NCBI GenBank assembly: GCA_963720725.1
Contig: CAVRGN010000005.1
Coordinates: forward strand, 186,001 to 250,000
DNA from: Benzoatithermus sp963720725
GTDB taxonomy: Bacteria > Pseudomonadota > Alphaproteobacteria > Geminicoccales > Geminicoccaceae
Length of the DNA stretch: 64,000 nucleotides
Reading direction: 5' to 3'
The notes beneath the pieces are model-generated. The model was given only the letters and a program-made list of their open reading frames with translations, was not told the origin of the DNA and did not search any database. Both the position numbers and the translations under genes were made by a program. This document shows positions 60,498 through 64,000 of this stretch, piece after piece; within the stretch, counting starts at the first letter, position 1; each line of letters starts with the position of its first letter.

Positions 60498-61400
60498 TCA
60501 GGCGACATGGAGCGCCCCGGCGAGCCGTGCGGCGAGTCGCGCATTGTCGAGAACCAATGCCTCGTTGAGCGTTACGGTGCGCCCTTCGCTCAGCCGTGCC
60601 AGTGCGGCGAGCATGAAGGGTGTGGTCTCCTTGCCAGCGATGCCCGAAGCAGCCGCCTCCGCTGCTGCCTCGGCGATCCACCGCTCCAGGGTCGCGATGG
60701 GCAGGGCCAGCGCCTCGGGCGGTGGATTGGCCACGACCATGCCACTGGGCCAGCCCATGGCGCCCTGGCAGCGGATTACCGCCGCGAGTTCATCGATGCA
60801 GTCGAGGCTTGGTACCGCGAGCCCGCTGTCGCGGGCGTAAAAGGCGGGAAAGCCGGTGCAGCGAAACCCGACCACGGGCACTGCCAGCGTCTCCAGGACT
60901 TCCAGCGTGCGTGGCAGGTCGAGGATGATCTTGGCGCCGCTGCACACCACGGCCACGCCACTACGGGCGAGCTCGTGAAGGTCGGCCGACACGTCGAGGC
61001 TCGCTTCGCCGCCGCGATGCACGCCGCCGATGCCGCCGGTCGCCATGACGCGGATGCCGGCGGCGGCGGCGATCCTGATCGTTCCGGCGACGGTCGTCGC
61101 GCCCATGGCGCCGGTGGCGCAGACCAGGGCCAGGTCGCGCGGCGAGCACTTGATCACGCCGTCGGAGCCGGCGAGCCGCTCAAGCGTGGTCGGGTCGAGA
61201 CCGACGCGCATGATCCCGTCGACGATGGCGATGGTCGCCGGCTCCGCACCTTCGGCGCGCACTGCCGCCTCCGCGGCTCGCGCAAGTTCGAGATTGCGCG
61301 GGCGTGGCAGGCCGTGACAGATCAGCGTCGACTCGAGCGCGACGACCGGGCCGCCCGCGGCCAAGGCCGCCTCGATCCTGGGTTCAATCTGGAGTTTCAT
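60498..61400 (-). CDS. psuG: pseudouridine-5'-phosphate glycosidase
   Basis: Cleaves pseudouridine-5'-phosphate to uracil and ribose-5-phosphate. A 300-residue protein: VVALESTLICHGLPRPRNLE, AIVDGIMRVGL, ATTVAGTIRIAA, VMATGGIGGVHRGGE and VGFRCTGFPAFYARDSG are those of the PsuG family. The usual partner, a PfkB-type pseudouridine kinase (PsuK), is not encoded next to it. ATG 61400 has GGGGAAAG upstream. It is divergent from the TerB-like gene. Confidence 0.92.
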   Translation of the reverse strand: MKLQIEPRIEAALAAGGPVVALESTLICHGLPRPRNLELARAAEAAVRAEGAEPATIAIVDGIMRVGLDPTTLERLAGSDGVIKCSPRDLALVCATGAMGATTVAGTIRIAAAAGIRVMATGGIGGVHRGGEASLDVSADLHELARSGVAVVCSGAKIILDLPRTLEVLETLAVPVVGFRCTGFPAFYARDSGLAVPSLDCIDELAAVIRCQGAMGWPSGMVVANPPPEALALPIATLERWIAEAAAEAAASGIAGKETTPFMLAALARLSEGRTVTLNEALVLDNARLAARLAGALHVA

Positions 61401-61493
61401 GCTTTCCCCGAATGCCGATCGAGCGGGCGACCCGGTCATGCCATCGGTCGCTCGCGCCGATGAGGCCACCCTCTAGTTCCACCGGATGGCTAC

Positions 61494-61907
61494 ATGTACA
61501 AGGAACTCGACCATCATTCGGCGCTGATCCACACCATGGTCCTGGTGTCGGCGTCGGAAGGCCGCATGTCCGATCACGAACTCAATGTCATGGGTCGGCT
61601 CGTGCGCGATCTACCGGTGTTTCGCAATTTCGATCCCGAGCGGATCATCGAGGTGGGCAATGCCTGCGCCGAACTGCTGACGCAGGAGGATGGCCTGGAT
61701 GTCGCGCTGGACCGGATCGGCGCCGCGCTGCCGCCACCGCTGCGGGAAACCGCCTACCTCCTGGCCTGCGACGTGGCCGCTGCCGACGGCCGCCCGGCCG
61801 AGGCCGAGCTGCAGATGCTCGAGCTGATCCGGCATCGGCTCAATATCGATCGGCTGGCGGCCGCCGCGATCGAACGCGCCGCGCAGGCGCGTCATCGTAC
61901 CAACTAG
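61494..61907 (+). CDS. TerB-like tellurite-resistance family protein
   Basis: A 137-residue all-helical protein. HSALIHTMVLVSASEGRMSDHELNVM and AAADGRPAEAELQMLELIRHRL resemble the TerB fold, with its acidic helix ends (SEGRMSDHE, ADGRPAEAE) that bind metal in some members. The role is unknown. It is 17 bases before the nnrE-nnrD gene, so the two are probably co-transcribed. Confidence 0.78.
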   Translation: MYKELDHHSALIHTMVLVSASEGRMSDHELNVMGRLVRDLPVFRNFDPERIIEVGNACAELLTQEDGLDVALDRIGAALPPPLRETAYLLACDVAAADGRPAEAELQMLELIRHRLNIDRLAAAAIERAAQARHRTN

Positions 61908-61924
61908 GCCCCGGGGAGCGGCGC

Positions 61925-63394
61925 ATGTGCGCCGACGGCATCCTCCTGCCGCCCACCGCCATGGCCGAGGTGGATCGGGCCGCGATCGCGGCCGGGCTCG
62001 CCGGATCCTGGCTGATGGAAAACGCCGGCCGGGCGGTGGCCCGGGCGGTGATGGCCGATTTCGGCGCCCGGCCCACGCTGGTTCTTTGCGGCCCGGGCAA
62101 CAATGGGGGCGATGGCTGGGTCGTGGCGCGACATCTTCACCGCGCCGGCTGGCCGGTCCGGGTGGCGACGCTGGTGCCGGTATCCTCGCTGCGGGGCGAT
62201 GCCGCCTGGGCGGCGCGCCAATGGCATGGTCCCGTCGAGGAACTGTCCGTCTCCGCGCTGGATGAGGCGGAGCTGTTCGTGGACGCCCTGTTCGGAGCCG
62301 GCCTCGCGCGGCCGCTCGAGAGTACGGCGCTGGAGGTGGTCGAGGCTCTCGCCTGCGATCGACGGCCGCTCGTGGCGATCGACGTGCCATCCGGTCTGGA
62401 CGGTGCCACTGGCTGCGTCCTGGGTGGGGCGCCCCGAGCAAGCGTGACTGTCACCTTCTGCAGGCTGAAGCCCGGACACCTGCTCCTGCCCGGACGCCTG
62501 CACTGCGGCGCCACCCGGCTGGCGGACATCGGCATCCCCGACGAGGTCGTACGCACTCATGACGTCGGGTTGCGCGCCAACCACCCCACGCAGTGGCGTT
62601 GGCTTCTGCCGCGGCGCGGCCCGGCCAGCCACAAATACCAGTTCGGGCACGCGGTGGTGGTCGGCGGCCCCGTCGCGACCACCGGTGCTGCCCGCCTGGC
62701 GGCGACGGCGGCACTGCGCATGGGTGCCGGTCTGGTCAGCATCGCCGCGGCGCCGGGAGCACTCACCACCTATGCGGCCCAGCTCACCGCCGTGATGACC
62801 AAGCCGGTCAAGGATCCGGCCGCGCTCGGCAACCTGCTGGCGGACGCGCGCTATCGCGCCTCGCTGATCGGTCCCGGTGCCGGGGTCGGTGCGGGGACCC
62901 GCGCGATGGTCACCGTTGCGCTCGCCACGGGACGCCCGACGGTGCTCGACGCCGACGCGCTGACCAGCTTTGCCGACGATCGCGATGGCCTGTTCCGCGC
63001 TCTGTCGTCGTCCTGCGTGTTGACCCCGCACGACGGCGAGTTCGCCCGGCTGTTTGCCGCCACCGGTGACCGGCTGTCTCGCGCCCAGCTCGCGAGCCGG
63101 GAGTGCGGAGCGGTGATTGTCCTCAAGGGGGGCGACACGGTGGTGGCCGCACCGGATGGCCGGTCCGCGATCCAGCCCGAAGCACCTGCTTGGCTGGCTA
63201 CCGCCGGAACCGGTGACGTGCTGGCTGGCCTGATCCTCGGCCTGCTCGCCCAAGGCGTGCCGGCTTTCGAGGCGGCGGCCGCCGGCGTTTGGCTGCACGC
63301 CGCCGCCGCCCGCCGCGCCGGCTTCGGCATGATTGCCGAAGACCTCGCGCCATGGGTGGCGTCGGCGCTGGCAGATGCGCTGCGGTGTCCCTGA
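61925..63394 (+). CDS. nnr: bifunctional NAD(P)H-hydrate epimerase / ADP-dependent dehydratase
   Basis: Repairs damaged (hydrated) NADH and NADPH. A 489-residue fusion. The N-terminal epimerase (YjeF_N) has LMENAGRAVARAV, VLCGPGNNGGDGWVVARHL and DALFGAGL with VAIDVPSGLDGATG. The C-terminal dehydratase (YjeF_C) has GHAVVVGGPVATTGAARLAA, VLDADALTSF, TPHDGEFARLF, VIVLKGGDTVV and ATAGTGDVLAG. GGGGAG lies 7 bases before the ATG at 61925. The gene is complete. Confidence 0.93.
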   Translation: MCADGILLPPTAMAEVDRAAIAAGLAGSWLMENAGRAVARAVMADFGARPTLVLCGPGNNGGDGWVVARHLHRAGWPVRVATLVPVSSLRGDAAWAARQWHGPVEELSVSALDEAELFVDALFGAGLARPLESTALEVVEALACDRRPLVAIDVPSGLDGATGCVLGGAPRASVTVTFCRLKPGHLLLPGRLHCGATRLADIGIPDEVVRTHDVGLRANHPTQWRWLLPRRGPASHKYQFGHAVVVGGPVATTGAARLAATAALRMGAGLVSIAAAPGALTTYAAQLTAVMTKPVKDPAALGNLLADARYRASLIGPGAGVGAGTRAMVTVALATGRPTVLDADALTSFADDRDGLFRALSSSCVLTPHDGEFARLFAATGDRLSRAQLASRECGAVIVLKGGDTVVAAPDGRSAIQPEAPAWLATAGTGDVLAGLILGLLAQGVPAFEAAAAGVWLHAAAARRAGFGMIAEDLAPWVASALADALRCP

Positions 63395-63496
63395 CGCGCG
63401 AATTTGCCTGTGGCTACTCCGCGCTATAGACGAACCGGAATTGACCGCCGTCACGACCGAGAGTGACCCGGCCTGCTCCCAACGACGGATCGGTAT

Positions 63497-64000
63497 TTGC
63501 CCGAGGATTCGGATCTGCGTCAGTTGCTCGACCTCGCCCCCACGGCGGTCATGCTCCTGCAGCGTTCCGACGGTTCGCGGCCCGGGCCGACGATCCGGAT
63601 GGTCAACCGCGCCTTCTGCGAGCTCACCGGACTGGCCGCCGAGGGCCTGTCCGGGCGCAGCATGCGGGTCCTGGCCGCCCTGGTGGAGGATGACGGCTCG
63701 TTCGCCGCTCTGCTGACGGCGGCCCTGACCGGCGAGCCGTTCGCCGGCACGTTGCGGCTGCGGGACCAACGTGGCGAGACACTGACGGCATCGGTTGCGG
63801 GCCATGGCCTGGCGCACCGCGCCGACCACTATGCTCTGTGGCTCCAGACGCAGCCCGCGATTGCCCCGACGCTGCCACGCCAGGCCGAATCGCTGCGGCT
63901 CCTGTCGGGCGTGAGCGGCGAGTGTTTCTACGAACTCGCCGTCGACGTCGACTGCGGCCTCCGCCTCACCTGGGCGGACGCCCGGATCGCCGATCTCTTG
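63497..64000 (+). CDS. PAS-domain signalling protein (3' partial)
   Basis: A reading frame open to the window edge, 168 residues visible. LRQLLDLAPTAVMLLQRSD, then IRMVNRAFCELTGLAAEGLSG, form a PAS domain with the conserved N..F...TG segment; LRDQRGETLTASVAG follows. The start is probably TTG 63497; an in-frame TGA stands at 63464 and the next ATG is at 63550. The output domain lies outside the window; a histidine kinase or GGDEF/EAL protein are the usual options. Confidence 0.65.
   Translation, partial: MPEDSDLRQLLDLAPTAVMLLQRSDGSRPGPTIRMVNRAFCELTGLAAEGLSGRSMRVLAALVEDDGSFAALLTAALTGEPFAGTLRLRDQRGETLTASVAGHGLAHRADHYALWLQTQPAIAPTLPRQAESLRLLSGVSGECFYELAVDVDCGLRLTWADARIADLL

Overview
The window is GC-rich, chromosomal and most like an alphaproteobacterium of the Rhodospirillales/Geminicoccales type. 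Pointers are the NDUFA9-like complex I accessory protein, an Azospirillum-style glutamate synthase, DUF3775, a KGG stress protein, a typical alphaproteobacterial HTH-S24 regulator and dense third-position GC. The genus cannot be named from the sequence alone.

Layout. 1-16.2 kb is housekeeping: NDUFA9-like protein (cut by the window edge), gltD-gltB, an N-formylglutamate amidohydrolase-like gene, a lytic transglycosylase, an aspartate-type aminotransferase, a minus-strand MotA/ExbB-like plus OmpA-like pair, DUF3775, an exported esterase, a DUF2934 protein and an HD phosphohydrolase. 16.3-17.3 kb holds tRNA-Val(GAC) and tRNA-Ser(UGA), with a decayed tyrosine integrase between them. 17.4-27.4 kb is a compact T7/podovirus-like virion-assembly cassette on the minus strand: portal, small Bbp19-like protein, scaffold, capsid, an 89-residue protein, an exported protein, tail tubular A and B, a small coiled protein and large terminase. 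Upstream is a divergent pair, a conserved 159-residue gene and an S24-type regulator. No replication, lysis, tail-fibre or intact integration gene was found there. 27.6-32.5 kb carries an exported protein, an ABC membrane domain without ATPase, a baeRF-like protein and a patatin. 32.7-43.8 kb is transport: YfcC, two SLC13/TrkA_C permeases around a small membrane protein, AbgT, an M20 peptidase, a porin and YqhA. 44.2-50.9 kb is a glycogen operon glgB-glgC-glgA-pgm. 50.9-64 kb is mixed: Zn-alcohol dehydrogenase, second HD phosphohydrolase, DUF192, apt, GNAT, methyltransferase/HxlR pair, NAD kinase, moaA, KGG protein, pseudo-receiver/Hpt protein, psuG, TerB-like protein, nnrE-nnrD fusion and a PAS protein cut by the window end.

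The most interesting part is the virion cassette. Its reading frames are open and tightly overlapped, with host-like base composition. The structural operon has a near-consensus sigma-70 promoter. The same inverted repeat, TAGG-N8-CCTA, lies over the -10 of that promoter and over the -10 of the divergent promoter beside the regulator gene. The regulator has lost both the Ser and the Lys that give S24 repressors self-cleavage. This fits a domesticated particle or packaging system (gene-transfer-agent-like) or a defective prophage; the sequence alone cannot decide.

Four genes between 40.5 and 53.9 kb (M20 peptidase, glgB, glgA, DUF192) each carry one single-base indel. These could be assembly errors or real decay. 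glgA also runs in frame into pgm with no stop codon.
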